The position numbers were made by a program, and so were the translations under genes. DNA of 64,000 nucleotides, from the NCBI RefSeq assembly GCF_012910905.1, contig NZ_WTVN01000003.1, positions 124,001 through 188,000 on the forward strand, in the 5' to 3' direction. Origin of the DNA: Aromatoleum toluvorans (GTDB lineage Bacteria; Pseudomonadota; Gammaproteobacteria; Burkholderiales; Rhodocyclaceae). Shown here piece after piece: positions 45,878-54,557 of the stretch (positions are counted from its first letter, which is position 1; the number at the start of each line of letters is the position of its first letter). The notes below the pieces were generated by a model. That model was not told where the DNA came from. It saw only the letters and a program-made list of their open reading frames with translations, and did not search any database.

Positions 45878-47038
45878 ATGAGCAACCTGAAGATCCGCAT
45901 CGCAGAACGCGCCGCCGACATCCCCCACGCAGCCTGGAGCGCATTCGCCGAACCGGGCCACCCCTTCCTGAACGGCGATTTCCTGCGCATCGTCGAGGAA
46001 CAGGGGGTCGCCATCCCCGAGGCCGGCTGGCAGCCCCTGCACCTCGTCGCGAGCGAAGACGATGCGATCGTCGGCCTGCTGCCGCTCTACCTGAAGAGTC
46101 ACTCGCACGGGGATTTCATCTACGACTGGAGCTGGAAAGCGGTGTGGGAACGCTTCGGCCACCGCTACTACCCGCGCCTGATCTCCGGTCTGCCCTACAC
46201 GCCGGTCGGCGGGCCGCGACTGCTGGTCGCGCGCGATGCCGCAGACGGCGCCGCGGTGCGCAACGCGCTGATCGGAGTCGCGAAGGGCATCGTCGAGGAG
46301 AACGGCTTTTCCACCTGGCATGTCGCCCTCGCCTCGCCCGCGGACGTCGAGGCGCTGCAGACCGCCGGACTGCTCGTGAGCCACGACGTGCAGTACCACT
46401 GGTCGGACGCGGGTTTCGGCGACTTCGGCGGCTACCTGCAATCCTTCTCGGCCGAGAAGCGCCGCAAGGTGCGCGCCGAGCGGCGACGTGCGGCGGAATC
46501 CGGGCTGCGCATTGCCGTGCGCCACGGCGGCGAGATCGGCGCGCACGAGTGGCCGGCGCTGCATGCGCTTTACAAGTCGACCTTCGACCGCTTCGGCAAC
46601 CATGCCGCCTTCGGCACCGAATGCTTCGCCGCCCTCGCCGCGACCCTCGGCGATCGCATGGTGGTGTTCACGGCCAATGACGGCAATGTGCCGGTCGCGG
46701 TGTCGCTGTGCTTTCGCAGCAACGACACGCTGTACGGCCGCTACTGGGGGGCAAGCCGGCACATCGACAGCCTGCATTTCGAGCTGTGCTTCTATCAGGG
46801 CATCGACTACTGCCTGCGCCACGGCCTGACCCGCTTCGAGCCCGGCGCGGGCGGCGAACACAAGATCTCGCGCGGCTTCACGCCGCAGGTCGTGTGTTCC
46901 GCGCACTGGATTCCGGATCCGGAGATGCGGCGCCTGATCGCCCCGCACCTCGAACGCCAGAAGGCCGGCGTCGCGGCCTGGCAGGATGACGCGCGCAGCC
47001 ATCTGCCCTTCCGCAAGCCGGAAACCGGCATCGCCTGA
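45878..47038 (+). CDS. FemAB/GNAT-like acyltransferase family protein (DUF482)
   Basis: 386 residues related to the peptidoglycan-type FemAB/GNAT proteins. Clear stretches are HPFLNGDFLRIVEEQG, IYDWSWKAVWERFGHRYYPRL, PYTPVGGPRLL, YLQSFSAEKRRKVRAERR and FEPGAGGEHKISRGFTPQ. Predicted to transfer an acyl or aminoacyl group; substrate unknown. The ATG at 45878 fits the family start; no strong ribosome site is visible. Confidence 0.8.
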   Translation: MSNLKIRIAERAADIPHAAWSAFAEPGHPFLNGDFLRIVEEQGVAIPEAGWQPLHLVASEDDAIVGLLPLYLKSHSHGDFIYDWSWKAVWERFGHRYYPRLISGLPYTPVGGPRLLVARDAADGAAVRNALIGVAKGIVEENGFSTWHVALASPADVEALQTAGLLVSHDVQYHWSDAGFGDFGGYLQSFSAEKRRKVRAERRRAAESGLRIAVRHGGEIGAHEWPALHALYKSTFDRFGNHAAFGTECFAALAATLGDRMVVFTANDGNVPVAVSLCFRSNDTLYGRYWGASRHIDSLHFELCFYQGIDYCLRHGLTRFEPGAGGEHKISRGFTPQVVCSAHWIPDPEMRRLIAPHLERQKAGVAAWQDDARSHLPFRKPETGIA

Positions 47039-47086
47039 AACCCGGACGGCGCGCCCTTCGCGCGCTGTGGCATGATCGGACGGATC

Positions 47087-48055
47087 ATGACGACACACGC
47101 CACCATCTTCTACCACGCCGACTGCCTCGACGGTTTCGGCGCCGCCTATGCCGCGTGGCGCCACTACGGCGACGCCGCGCGCTACCTGCCCGTGCATTAC
47201 GGAAACCGCTGGACGGTCGCCGACGTCGCCGACCGCGACGTGTTCATCCTCGACTTCTCGTTTCCGCGCGCAGAACTCGAACAGATGGCCGCGCACGCCC
47301 GCTCGGTGTGCCTGATCGACCACCACGCCAGCGCCCGCGCGGCCTGGGCCGACCTGCTGCGCGCAGATGGCAGCGGCAGCCGCGCCCGCTTCGATGATCC
47401 CGCCCGCAGGCTCACGGTGATCTTCGATCTGGAGCACTCCGGCGCTCGGCTCGCCTGGGAACATTTCCACCCCGAAAGCCCGGTCCCGGCTGCGCTCGCG
47501 CACATCGAGGACCAGGACATGTGGCGCTTTCGCCTTGCCGGCACGCGCCCGTTCTGCCGCGCCCTGCGCATGCGCGATTTCACCTTCGCGGCGTGGGATG
47601 CGATCGTGCGCGCCAGCGAGGATCCCGCCGCGCCCGCACACCGCGCGCTGCTCGACGAAGGCGAGGCCGTGGACCGCTTCCTCGCCATCGAAGTCGAGCG
47701 GCTCGCGTCGAGCGCGCTGGTGATGCCGGTCACCCTGCGGGCGACCGCTGCACCGGGCGAAGCGGCGTCCGCGTCCGATACGCCGGTTCGCGGCCTCGCG
47801 ATCAATGCGAGCGCGGCCTTCGCCTCCGAACTCGGCGGGCGCCTCGCGGAACGCGCGCAGACCTTCGGCCTCGTGTGGCAGTTGTCCGGCGACGGTGCGG
47901 TCAAGGCGTCGCTGCGCGGCTGCAACGTCGTGAACGTCGCGCGCCTTGCCGAACACTACGGCGGGGGCGGCCATCCCAACGCGGCGGGATTCCGCATGCC
48001 CTTGCGGGACTTCATCGAGCACATCCTTTCGCCCCAACCGGACGAGCTGCGCTGA
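47087..48055 (+). CDS. DHH-family phosphoesterase
   Basis: 322 residues. Begins with a nucleophile/metal region FYHADCLDGFGAAYA, DHH-type motif VCLIDHHASA, IEDQDMWRF, and ends with the DHHA1 motif GGGGHPNAAGF. This resembles cytosolic oligoribonuclease/NrnA- or phosphohydrolase-type DHH proteins. Substrate not assignable. Start at the ATG at 47087; an in-frame ATG at 47072 adds five residues. Confidence 0.85.
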   Translation: MTTHATIFYHADCLDGFGAAYAAWRHYGDAARYLPVHYGNRWTVADVADRDVFILDFSFPRAELEQMAAHARSVCLIDHHASARAAWADLLRADGSGSRARFDDPARRLTVIFDLEHSGARLAWEHFHPESPVPAALAHIEDQDMWRFRLAGTRPFCRALRMRDFTFAAWDAIVRASEDPAAPAHRALLDEGEAVDRFLAIEVERLASSALVMPVTLRATAAPGEAASASDTPVRGLAINASAAFASELGGRLAERAQTFGLVWQLSGDGAVKASLRGCNVVNVARLAEHYGGGGHPNAAGFRMPLRDFIEHILSPQPDELR

Positions 48056-48069
48056 ACGACCATTTGTGC

Positions 48070-48085
48070 CAAATTTGCCTATAAT
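48070..48085 (+). promoter_or_regulatory. Operator-like palindrome and -10 box of the Xre/RES operon
   Basis: CAAATTTG (48070-48077) lies inside the near-palindrome GCCAAATTTGCC and just upstream of a consensus -10, TATAAT (48080-48085). This is a natural place for autorepression by the antitoxin. No good -35 was found. Confidence 0.55.
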
Positions 48086-48114
48086 TAACGCCAGATGGCA
48101 TTGATGGAGTCACC

Positions 48115-48576
48115 ATGAGCACGACCGCTGCGGCACTTTCGCGTACCCCTTCGCTCTCGATCGAGTCCGTACTCGGTGGCCAGGGCGTGCTGCGCGCGGC
48201 ACCGCGGACGGCGCTCGACTGGGTATCGGTGATCCGCCGCGGCATTTCCTCGGCGGCGGTCGATTCGGCAACCAAGACCCTGCACGTGACGCAGGCCGAA
48301 CTCGCCGACGCCCTCGGGATTCCCGAGCGCACGCTCGCCCGGCGCAAGCGGGAAGGCACCCTCAACAGCGAAGAGTCGGCGAAGCTCGTGCGCCTCGCGC
48401 GCGTCGCCGAACGCGCCCAGGAGGTCTTCGAGGACGCGGACATCGCCATGCACTGGCTGAAGTCCCCCAACACCGCACTCGCGGGTGCGGTCCCCTTGTC
48501 GCTGATGGATACCGACATCGGCGCAGAGAGCGTGCTGGACACGCTCGGCCGCATCGAGCACGGCGTGTTCGCCTGA
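48115..48576 (+). CDS. Xre/MbcA/ParS-type antitoxin (DUF2384)
   Basis: 153 residues. Helix-turn-helix segment LHVTQAELADALGIPERTLARRKREGTLNSEES and C-terminal DUF2384 with AERAQEVFEDADIAMHWLKSPNTALAGAVPLSLMDTDIGAESVLDTLGRIEHGVFA-type layout (described, not contiguous). It neutralises the RES toxin encoded next and should repress its own promoter. GGAG is six bases before the ATG. The stop shares a base with the toxin start (TGATG). Confidence 0.92.
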   Translation: MSTTAAALSRTPSLSIESVLGGQGVLRAAPRTALDWVSVIRRGISSAAVDSATKTLHVTQAELADALGIPERTLARRKREGTLNSEESAKLVRLARVAERAQEVFEDADIAMHWLKSPNTALAGAVPLSLMDTDIGAESVLDTLGRIEHGVFA

Positions 48577-49040
48577 TGCTGACCGTGTGGCGCCTGGTGA
48601 CGGCGCGCTTCGCGGATTCCGCATTTTCGGGGGAAGGCGCGCGCCTGTACGGCGGACGCTGGAATCGCAAGGGCGTCCCGCTCGTCTATACGTCCGCGAC
48701 GCAATCCCTCGCGATGCTCGAAATGCTCGTGCAGGACCAGCCACTGCGCGCCCGCTACGTGGCCATTCCGGCAACCGTGCCGACCGGCCTGCGCATCGAC
48801 CGCATCACGCCCGACGAACTGCCCGGCGACTGGCGCAACCTCGAAGCGCGCGAACACCTGCAGACCCTGGGAAGCGACTGGGCGAAGGGAAACTCTGCCG
48901 CCGTGCTTGCAGTGCCGAGCGCGGTGATCCCGTCGGAAACGAACTACCTGCTCAACCCCCAGCACCCCGCCTTTGCGAGGATCGCCATCGGCGAGGCGCA
49001 GGATTTGGTCACAGACTTGCGGCTGACACGCAGCCCATAA
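48576..49040 (+). CDS. RES-domain toxin (NAD+ phosphorylase/glycohydrolase type)
   Basis: 154 residues. RES-domain residues R28 (YGGRWN), Y38 and E49 (LAMLEML) and the later Ser region (PSAVIPSETNYLLNPQHP) are present. Known members (MbcT, ParT, Res) kill or arrest cells by destroying NAD+ or ADP-ribosylating targets. Translationally coupled to its antitoxin. The complete, intact pair suggests a functional module. Confidence 0.92.
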   Translation: MLTVWRLVTARFADSAFSGEGARLYGGRWNRKGVPLVYTSATQSLAMLEMLVQDQPLRARYVAIPATVPTGLRIDRITPDELPGDWRNLEAREHLQTLGSDWAKGNSAAVLAVPSAVIPSETNYLLNPQHPAFARIAIGEAQDLVTDLRLTRSP

Positions 49041-49133
49041 TCCGCCATGCTCCGAAGACGCCCGTACAGATAGACTCATAAAAATCCGAATCGGCGCAGT
49101 CCCGATCAATTACCTCAACGCAGTTACACCGCA

Positions 49134-50006
49134 ATGCCCACCACACGCGAAGACGACAAGACCGGCGACGCCCTGAAGGCCCAGCGTTTCCAGATGCTGG
49201 AAGACATCGCCAGTGAACTGTCGCGCAAACTCATTTTCCCGACCTGCTTCGACCTCACCATTCGCCTGCGCGAACTGCTCGATGACCCGGACGTCCCGAT
49301 CGAGAAGATCAGCGCCGCCGTCAGCCTCGACCCGCTGATCAGCAGCCGTCTGCTGAGCGTCGCCAATTCCGTGCTCAACCGGCGCGGCGGACCGCCCGTC
49401 AAGGATCTGCAAGGGGCGGTCATGCGCATCGGCACCAAATCGGTCCGTACCCTCGCGCTCGCGGTCGCGATGAAGCAGATCCTGCTTGGCAAGGGCCTCA
49501 CCGATTTCGACGGCATTTCGAAGCGCCTCTGGGAGCATTCGGTCAGAAGTGCGGCCGCCTGCGCCGTCCTCGCGCAGAAATTCGGCCGCGTGACGCCCGA
49601 CCAGGCAATGTTCGCCGGGCTCGTTCATGATCTCGGCGCAAGCTACATGCTGTACCGCGCCACGCAGTACGAGGAGCTGCGCGAACGGCCGGACACCGTG
49701 CGCCACCTCGTGTACCAGTGGCACGAGAGCATCGGCGAATCCCTGCTCTTCTCGCTCGGCATCCCCGAGGACATCGCCATCGCCACGCGCGACCACGACC
49801 ATCCGCGCCCCGTGCCGGAATACCCGCGCAACCTCGCCGACATCATCTATATCGGCAACGTCATGGCGGGCGGCCATTTCGAGTGGATGAAGAAGGACTA
49901 CGACGCCGCCGCGCAGGAACGCGCAAAACTCGGCGAAACCTATCTGGCGCTGACGGACGAGGTGGAGTCGATGGCGCAGGAGCTGCACGCCGCCCTCGAC
50001 GGTTGA
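49134..50006 (+). CDS. HDOD-domain signalling protein
   Basis: 290 residues almost entirely an HDOD domain: FPTCFDLTIRLRELLDDPDVPIEKI, SLDPLISSRLLSVANS, GAVMRIGTKSVRTLALAVAM, LWEHSVRSAAACAVLAQKF and FAGLVHDLGASYMLY. HDOD proteins lack the full HD phosphodiesterase set and act in signalling or stress regulation. No attached output domain. Confidence 0.9.
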   Translation: MPTTREDDKTGDALKAQRFQMLEDIASELSRKLIFPTCFDLTIRLRELLDDPDVPIEKISAAVSLDPLISSRLLSVANSVLNRRGGPPVKDLQGAVMRIGTKSVRTLALAVAMKQILLGKGLTDFDGISKRLWEHSVRSAAACAVLAQKFGRVTPDQAMFAGLVHDLGASYMLYRATQYEELRERPDTVRHLVYQWHESIGESLLFSLGIPEDIAIATRDHDHPRPVPEYPRNLADIIYIGNVMAGGHFEWMKKDYDAAAQERAKLGETYLALTDEVESMAQELHAALDG

Positions 50007-50049
50007 ATCCGTGGAGCGTCCCCGAAAAGGGGACGTGCAGCGTAGCGAT

Positions 50050-50319
50050 TCAGGAGCGGCGCGGAATTCCGAACAGCCGCAGGATGTCCTCGAAGACGCG
50101 CACGCTCTTGCGCGGATCGTAGCGCCTGAAGAGCATCTCCTGCTTCGCACGCTGCGCCGGCGGAAGCGCCTCGATGATCAGCTCGCGTTCCTGCTCGATA
50201 TCCGTCCGCATCCGCTCGGTCACGAGAAAGAAGGAAATCGGCAGGAACAACCCGTCGTGGCGGCGCAGATGAAAGCGCGGATTGGCAGGAAGCACCTGCT
50301 CGGCAACGTGGCTTTTCAT
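50050..50319 (-). CDS. Small conserved-looking protein of unknown function
   Basis: 89 residues. I call it because GAGGAAA lies just before the ATG at 50319, and the composition is that of a real soluble protein: HLRRHDGLFLPISFFLV, an amphipathic acidic helix ERMRTDIEQERELIIEALPPAQRAK, and YDPRKSVRVFEDILRLFG. In the same frame a longer open stretch continues upstream, antisense to the next gene, but it looks like noise. No family recognised. It is convergent with the HDOD gene. Confidence 0.65.
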   Translation of the reverse strand: MKSHVAEQVLPANPRFHLRRHDGLFLPISFFLVTERMRTDIEQERELIIEALPPAQRAKQEMLFRRYDPRKSVRVFEDILRLFGIPRRS

Positions 50320-50459
50320 GATTTCCTCACCCCGCGAAAGACCTCCCTGCCTGTATAACGGTTCCGGAGGGCAGTTGCGGTGACAGAAATCAAATTCGGG
50401 GAAAAATAGCTTGGCCCGTGTGCCGGCCGGCACCTCAGAAGGTTCCCGGATCGCGTTCC

Positions 50460-51479
50460 TCAGTGCCGGATGCAGACCTTCCCGAAATGGCGGCCGCTGG
50501 CGAGGTACTGCATCGCTTCGCGCAACTGCTCGAACTCGAACACGCGATCCACGACCGGCCGCATGCCGTGGTGTGCAATCGCACGCGCCATCGCCCTGAA
50601 ATCCTCGCCGCTGCCCACCGTGATGCCCTGCAGGCGCACGTGCCGTGTGACGATCATCCCCAAAGGCGCGTCCATCACCGACCCCGCCAGCACGCCGATC
50701 ATGCTGATCGTGCCGCCGGGCCGTACCGCGCGCAGCGATTGCGGCAGCGTGCCCTGTCCGCCGACCTCCACGACGTGATCGACGCCGCTTCCGCCCGCCA
50801 TGTCGCGGGCGACGCGACCCCATTCCGGCGTGGTCCGATAGTTGATGGTCTCGTCTGCTCCCATCGCCCGGACACGCGTAAGCTTCTCGTCGCTCGATGA
50901 GGTGCAGATCACCGTCGCGCCGAGCATCTTCGCGAACTGCAGGGCAAACAGCGATACGCCGCCCGTGCCCTGCACGAGCACCGTGTCGCCCGCCTTCACC
51001 CGCCCTTCCGTGACGAGCGCCCGCCATGCGGTGACTGCGGCCGTTGGCAAGGTCGCGGCCTCGACGTCGTCCAGGTGGGCGGGAACCGCTGCAACCTTGG
51101 ACGCAGGAACGACCATGTACTCGGCCATCGTGCCGTCGATCTCGCACCCCAGGCTGTGCGCCAGATGCTCGGCGCTCGGCTCGCCCGCGGGCCAGCTCGA
51201 AAAGAACAGCGGACAGACGCGATCGCCGACCCGATACGAATCGACGCCCTCGCCGACCTGATCGATCCGCCCCACTCCATCGCACAGCATGATGAGCGGC
51301 AGTGCCTTCATCCGCGACCCGTAGCCGCGCCGCGGAACCAGCAGATCACGGTAGTTGAGTGCGGACGCGGTCATCTTCAGCCTGACCTCGCCCGGCCCGG
51401 CGGTCGGTTCCGGGCGTTCGCCAATCCGCAGGTTCTCGTCCGACCACGCTGTATCGACCTGGAAGACTCTCATGAACAT
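50460..51479 (-). CDS. NAD(P)-dependent MDR alcohol dehydrogenase/quinone reductase-like
   Basis: 339 residues of the medium-chain dehydrogenase superfamily. Substrate domain ALNYRDLLVPRRGYG, LPLIMLCDGVGRIDQVGEGV; cofactor motif VLVQGTGGVSLFALQFAK; VDHVVEVGGQGTLPQSL. There is no catalytic zinc Cys/His set (GxH is absent), so it resembles the zinc-free quinone oxidoreductase branch. Two ATGs (51479, 51473); the second has better spacing from GAGGG. Confidence 0.88.
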   Translation of the reverse strand: MFMRVFQVDTAWSDENLRIGERPEPTAGPGEVRLKMTASALNYRDLLVPRRGYGSRMKALPLIMLCDGVGRIDQVGEGVDSYRVGDRVCPLFFSSWPAGEPSAEHLAHSLGCEIDGTMAEYMVVPASKVAAVPAHLDDVEAATLPTAAVTAWRALVTEGRVKAGDTVLVQGTGGVSLFALQFAKMLGATVICTSSSDEKLTRVRAMGADETINYRTTPEWGRVARDMAGGSGVDHVVEVGGQGTLPQSLRAVRPGGTISMIGVLAGSVMDAPLGMIVTRHVRLQGITVGSGEDFRAMARAIAHHGMRPVVDRVFEFEQLREAMQYLASGRHFGKVCIRH

Positions 51480-51657
51480 TCACCCTCGCGATCCGGTTCC
51501 GGTAGGAGGCAATGCTAATCGATCGGACCGCGGGTCGGCAGGTAGCCCCGCCCGATCGACCGGCACCCTCCGCGACGCGGCGACCCATCGATCCCGCTTT
51601 GCTATGCTTGCCATGGCGGATGCCGAGCCCGCCCCCGACAAGTACAACGGAGCAGTC

Positions 51658-52536
51658 ATGAGCGACACCACGTATACACCGCCCAAGGTCTGGAAATGGG
51701 AGGCCCCCAGCGGCGGCAAGTTCGCCAACATCAACCGTCCCGTCGCCGGCGCCACGCACGACAAGGCGCTGCCGATCGGCAAGCACCCGCTGCAGCTCTA
51801 TTCGCTGGCAACGCCGAACGGCGTGAAGGTCACGATCATGCTTGAGGAGCTGCTCGCGCGCGGCTTCGCCGGAGCGGAATACGACGCCCACCTGATCCGC
51901 ATCAACGACGGCGAACAGTTCGGCAGCGGCTTCGTCGCGATCAACCCCAACTCCAAGATCCCCGCCCTGCTCGACCGCAGCGTCACGCCGCCGCTCCGCG
52001 TGTTCGAGTCCGGCGCGATCCTGCTGTACCTCGCGGAAAAGTTCGGCGCCTTCCTGCCGCGCGAGCTCGCGGCGCGCACCGAATGCCTGTCGTGGCTCTT
52101 CTGGCAGATGGGCAGTGCCCCGTTTGTCGGCGGCGGCTTCGGCCATTTCTACGCTTACGCCCCGGAAAAGTACGAGTACCCGATCAACCGCTACGCGATG
52201 GAGGTCAAGCGGCAGCTGGACGTGCTGAATCGCCTGCTTGCCGAGCGCCCGTACATCGCCGGCGACGAGTACACCATCGCCGACATCGCGATCTGGCCGT
52301 GGTACGGCGGCCTCGTGCTGAACCAGGCGTACGACGCTGCCGAGTTCCTCGACGCCCAAACCTACGCGCACGTCCTGCGGTGGGCCCACGAGATCGCACG
52401 AAGACCGGCGGTGCAGCGCGGCCGCAAGGTGAACCGCACCTGGGGCGAACCGGCCGGGCAACTCCACGAGCGGCACGATGCCAGCGACTTCGAGCTGCGC
52501 ACGCAGGACAAGCTCGCCCCGAATACCGGGAACTGA
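51658..52536 (+). CDS. yghU: Glutathione-dependent disulfide-bond oxidoreductase (YghU type GST)
   Basis: 292 residues. The GST N-terminal thioredoxin-like domain (LYSLATPNGVKVTIMLEELLARG, GSGFVAINPNSKIPALLD, ESGAILLYLAEKFG) and the helical C-terminal domain (PYIAGDEYTIADIAIWPWYGG) match YghU, which binds two glutathiones and reduces disulfides. GGAG lies seven bases before the ATG at 51658. The arsR operon begins 69 bases after the stop. Confidence 0.93.
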   Translation: MSDTTYTPPKVWKWEAPSGGKFANINRPVAGATHDKALPIGKHPLQLYSLATPNGVKVTIMLEELLARGFAGAEYDAHLIRINDGEQFGSGFVAINPNSKIPALLDRSVTPPLRVFESGAILLYLAEKFGAFLPRELAARTECLSWLFWQMGSAPFVGGGFGHFYAYAPEKYEYPINRYAMEVKRQLDVLNRLLAERPYIAGDEYTIADIAIWPWYGGLVLNQAYDAAEFLDAQTYAHVLRWAHEIARRPAVQRGRKVNRTWGEPAGQLHERHDASDFELRTQDKLAPNTGN

Positions 52537-52570
52537 ACCCGCACAAGAAGACGCGGGCGAGGCCGTCATC

Positions 52571-52598
52571 TTGACCTGTTTCCATATTTCCATAAATT
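52571..52598 (+). promoter_or_regulatory. Promoter of the ars operon
   Basis: TTGACC (52571-52576), a 16-base spacer and TAAATT (52593-52598). Transcription would begin around 52605, at or next to the arsR start codon, implying a leaderless or nearly leaderless message. Confidence 0.6.
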
Positions 52599-52613
52599 TG
52601 GAAATATGGAAAC
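52578..52613. promoter_or_regulatory. ArsR operator: perfect 15-bp inverted repeat over the arsR start
   Basis: Arms GTTTCCATATTTCCA (52578-52592) and TGGAAATATGGAAAC (52599-52613) are exact reverse complements separated by six bases. The right arm contains the arsR ATG (52606-52608) and the loop contains the -10. Binding would block both -10 and start. Confidence 0.85.
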
Positions 52614-52965
52614 GCTAAACGCCGCCGAACTTCTCGCTGCCCTCGGGCACGAATCCCGTCTTGCCATCTTCCGCCTATTGGTCGAAGCCGGCCCTGAAGG
52701 CATGAACGCCAGCGCCATCGGCGAGAACCTCGGACTCCCCGGCGCGACGCTTTCCTTTCATCTTTCGCACCTGACGTGCGTCGGTCTCATCAAGGGCGAG
52801 CGGGAAAGCCGGTTCATCCACTACTCGGCCGCGTACGAGACGATGGATGAGCTGATTGCCTTCCTGACGAGGAACTGCTGCCAGGGCAAGGCCTGCCTGC
52901 CCGCGGCCACGACCTGCGGCACGGTGCAGAAGCGTCGCCGCCCGACATCCAATCCGCAAGACTGA
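52606..52965 (+). CDS. arsR: Arsenite-responsive ArsR-family repressor
   Basis: 119 residues. Winged HTH with LAALGHESRLAIFRLLVEAG and LPGATLSFHLSHLTCVGLIKGERESRFIHY. Metal sensing is probably by C-terminal cysteines C91, C92 and C97 (NCCQGKAC), an arrangement like that of Acidithiobacillus-type ArsR rather than the E. coli helix-3 site. Start is fixed by family length; the ATG sits inside its own operator. First gene of arsR-arsC-acr3. Confidence 0.93.
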   Translation: METLNAAELLAALGHESRLAIFRLLVEAGPEGMNASAIGENLGLPGATLSFHLSHLTCVGLIKGERESRFIHYSAAYETMDELIAFLTRNCCQGKACLPAATTCGTVQKRRRPTSNPQD

Positions 52966-52970
52966 AAACC

Positions 52971-53384
52971 ATGAACAAGCTCAAGACGGTCCTCGTGTTG
53001 TGCACCGGGAATTCCTGTCGCTCGCAGATGGGCGAAGCGATCCTCAATCACGACCTCGCCGGCCTCGTGCGGGGAATTTCCGCCGGCACCCGGCCGCAGG
53101 CGAAGGTAGCGGACGGCGCGATCGCAGCCCTGAAGCTGGCCGGCCTGCCGACCGAGGGGCTGTACCCGAAAGATGTTGCCGCCGTGATGGGCGATCCGAT
53201 CGATCTGGTGGTGAGCGTCTGCGACAACGCGCAAGCGACCTGCCCAGTCTTCCCCGGCGCGGTCAAGCGCCTTCACGTCCCCTTCCATGACCCGCACGGC
53301 GAGCCGCTGGAGAGCTTCGTTGCGGTGCGCGACGACATCCGCGCCCGCCTGGTCCCGGCGGTTCGCCAGGCCCTGGGTCTGTGA
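52971..53384 (+). CDS. arsC: Arsenate reductase, thioredoxin-coupled (LMW-PTPase fold)
   Basis: 137 residues. Reduces arsenate to arsenite. The catalytic P-loop is C11-TGNSC16-R17-S18 and the redox pair is C84 and C91 (VCDNAQATCPVFPG), matching the three-Cys relay of thioredoxin-dependent ArsC. Five bases after arsR. Confidence 0.95.
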   Translation: MNKLKTVLVLCTGNSCRSQMGEAILNHDLAGLVRGISAGTRPQAKVADGAIAALKLAGLPTEGLYPKDVAAVMGDPIDLVVSVCDNAQATCPVFPGAVKRLHVPFHDPHGEPLESFVAVRDDIRARLVPAVRQALGL

Positions 53385-53395
53385 GGAGCGCCGAT

Positions 53396-54463
53396 ATGTC
53401 CGCCCAATGTGAAGTCACTGCCAAGGCCGCGAGCGGCGTCCCGATGAGCGTCTTCGAACGCTTCCTGACCGTCTGGGTGTTTCTGTGCATCGTCACCGGC
53501 ATCGTGGTCGGCCAGGTGGCACCCGGCCTGTTCCAGGCCATCGGTCGCATGGAGATCGCGCAGGTCAATATCCCGGTCGGCCTGCTCATCTGGGTCATGA
53601 TCATCCCGATGCTGGTGAAGGTCGATTTCGGTGCGCTGCACGAGGTGAAGCAGCACGTCCGCGGCATCGGCGTGACGCTCTTCGTGAACTGGCTCGTGAA
53701 GCCCTTCTCGATGGCCTTCCTCGCGTGGTTCTTCGTGCGCAACCTGTTCGCGCCGATGCTGCCGGCCGACCAGCTCGACAGCTACATCGCCGGGCTCATT
53801 CTGCTGGCCGCCGCGCCCTGCACGGCGATGGTGTTCGTGTGGAGCCGGCTCTCCAACGGCGATCCGCTCTTCACCCTGTCCCAGGTCGCGCTCAACGACA
53901 CCATCATGGTGTTCGCCTTCGCCCCCATCGTCGGCTTCCTGCTGGGCATCTCGGCCATCACGGTGCCCTGGGGCACGCTGATCACCTCGGTGGTGCTCTA
54001 CATCGTCATCCCCGTCATCCTAGCCCAATTGTGGCGCCGCTCCCTGCTCGCAAAGGGACAGGCCGCCTTCGACGCGGCAATGGCGAAGGTCGGGCCGTGG
54101 TCGATTTCGGCGCTACTGGCGACCCTGGTGCTGCTCTTCGCGTTTCAGGGCGAGGCGATCCTGAAGCAGCCCCTCGTGATCGGCCTGCTCGCCGTGCCCA
54201 TCCTGATCCAGGTGTTCTTCAACTCGGCGCTCGCCTACTGGCTGAATCGTGCCGTGGGCGAGAAGCACGATGTCGCGTGCCCGTCGGCGCTGATCGGTGC
54301 CTCCAACTTCTTCGAACTGGCCGTGGCGGCGGCGATCAGCCTCTTCGGCTTCGAGTCCGGCGCGGCATTGGCGACGGTGGTTGGCGTCCTGATCGAGGTG
54401 CCGGTGATGTTGCTGGTGGTCAGGATCGTGAACGCTTCGAAGGTTTGGTATCAACGGGCCTGA
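53396..54463 (+). CDS. acr3: Arsenite efflux permease Acr3
   Basis: 355 residues, about ten membrane segments, of the bile acid/arsenite transporter (BART) family. ACR3 hallmarks: GLLIWVMIIPMLVKVDF, FVNWLVKPFSMAFLAWFF, the conserved Cys in LLAAAPCTAMVFVWS, and LIGASNFFELAVAAAISLFG. Exports arsenite using the proton motive force. ATG at 53396 with AGGAG seven bases upstream. Confidence 0.96.
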   Translation: MSAQCEVTAKAASGVPMSVFERFLTVWVFLCIVTGIVVGQVAPGLFQAIGRMEIAQVNIPVGLLIWVMIIPMLVKVDFGALHEVKQHVRGIGVTLFVNWLVKPFSMAFLAWFFVRNLFAPMLPADQLDSYIAGLILLAAAPCTAMVFVWSRLSNGDPLFTLSQVALNDTIMVFAFAPIVGFLLGISAITVPWGTLITSVVLYIVIPVILAQLWRRSLLAKGQAAFDAAMAKVGPWSISALLATLVLLFAFQGEAILKQPLVIGLLAVPILIQVFFNSALAYWLNRAVGEKHDVACPSALIGASNFFELAVAAAISLFGFESGAALATVVGVLIEVPVMLLVVRIVNASKVWYQRA

Positions 54464-54557
54464 GCTTCAGTGGGGGGACGTCCTGGGGCGTTGTCAGGTT
54501 GCGCGGTTTGGCCGGCAGGGACTAGGGTGTGTATATCGGAATGAAGGGAGACACGTC

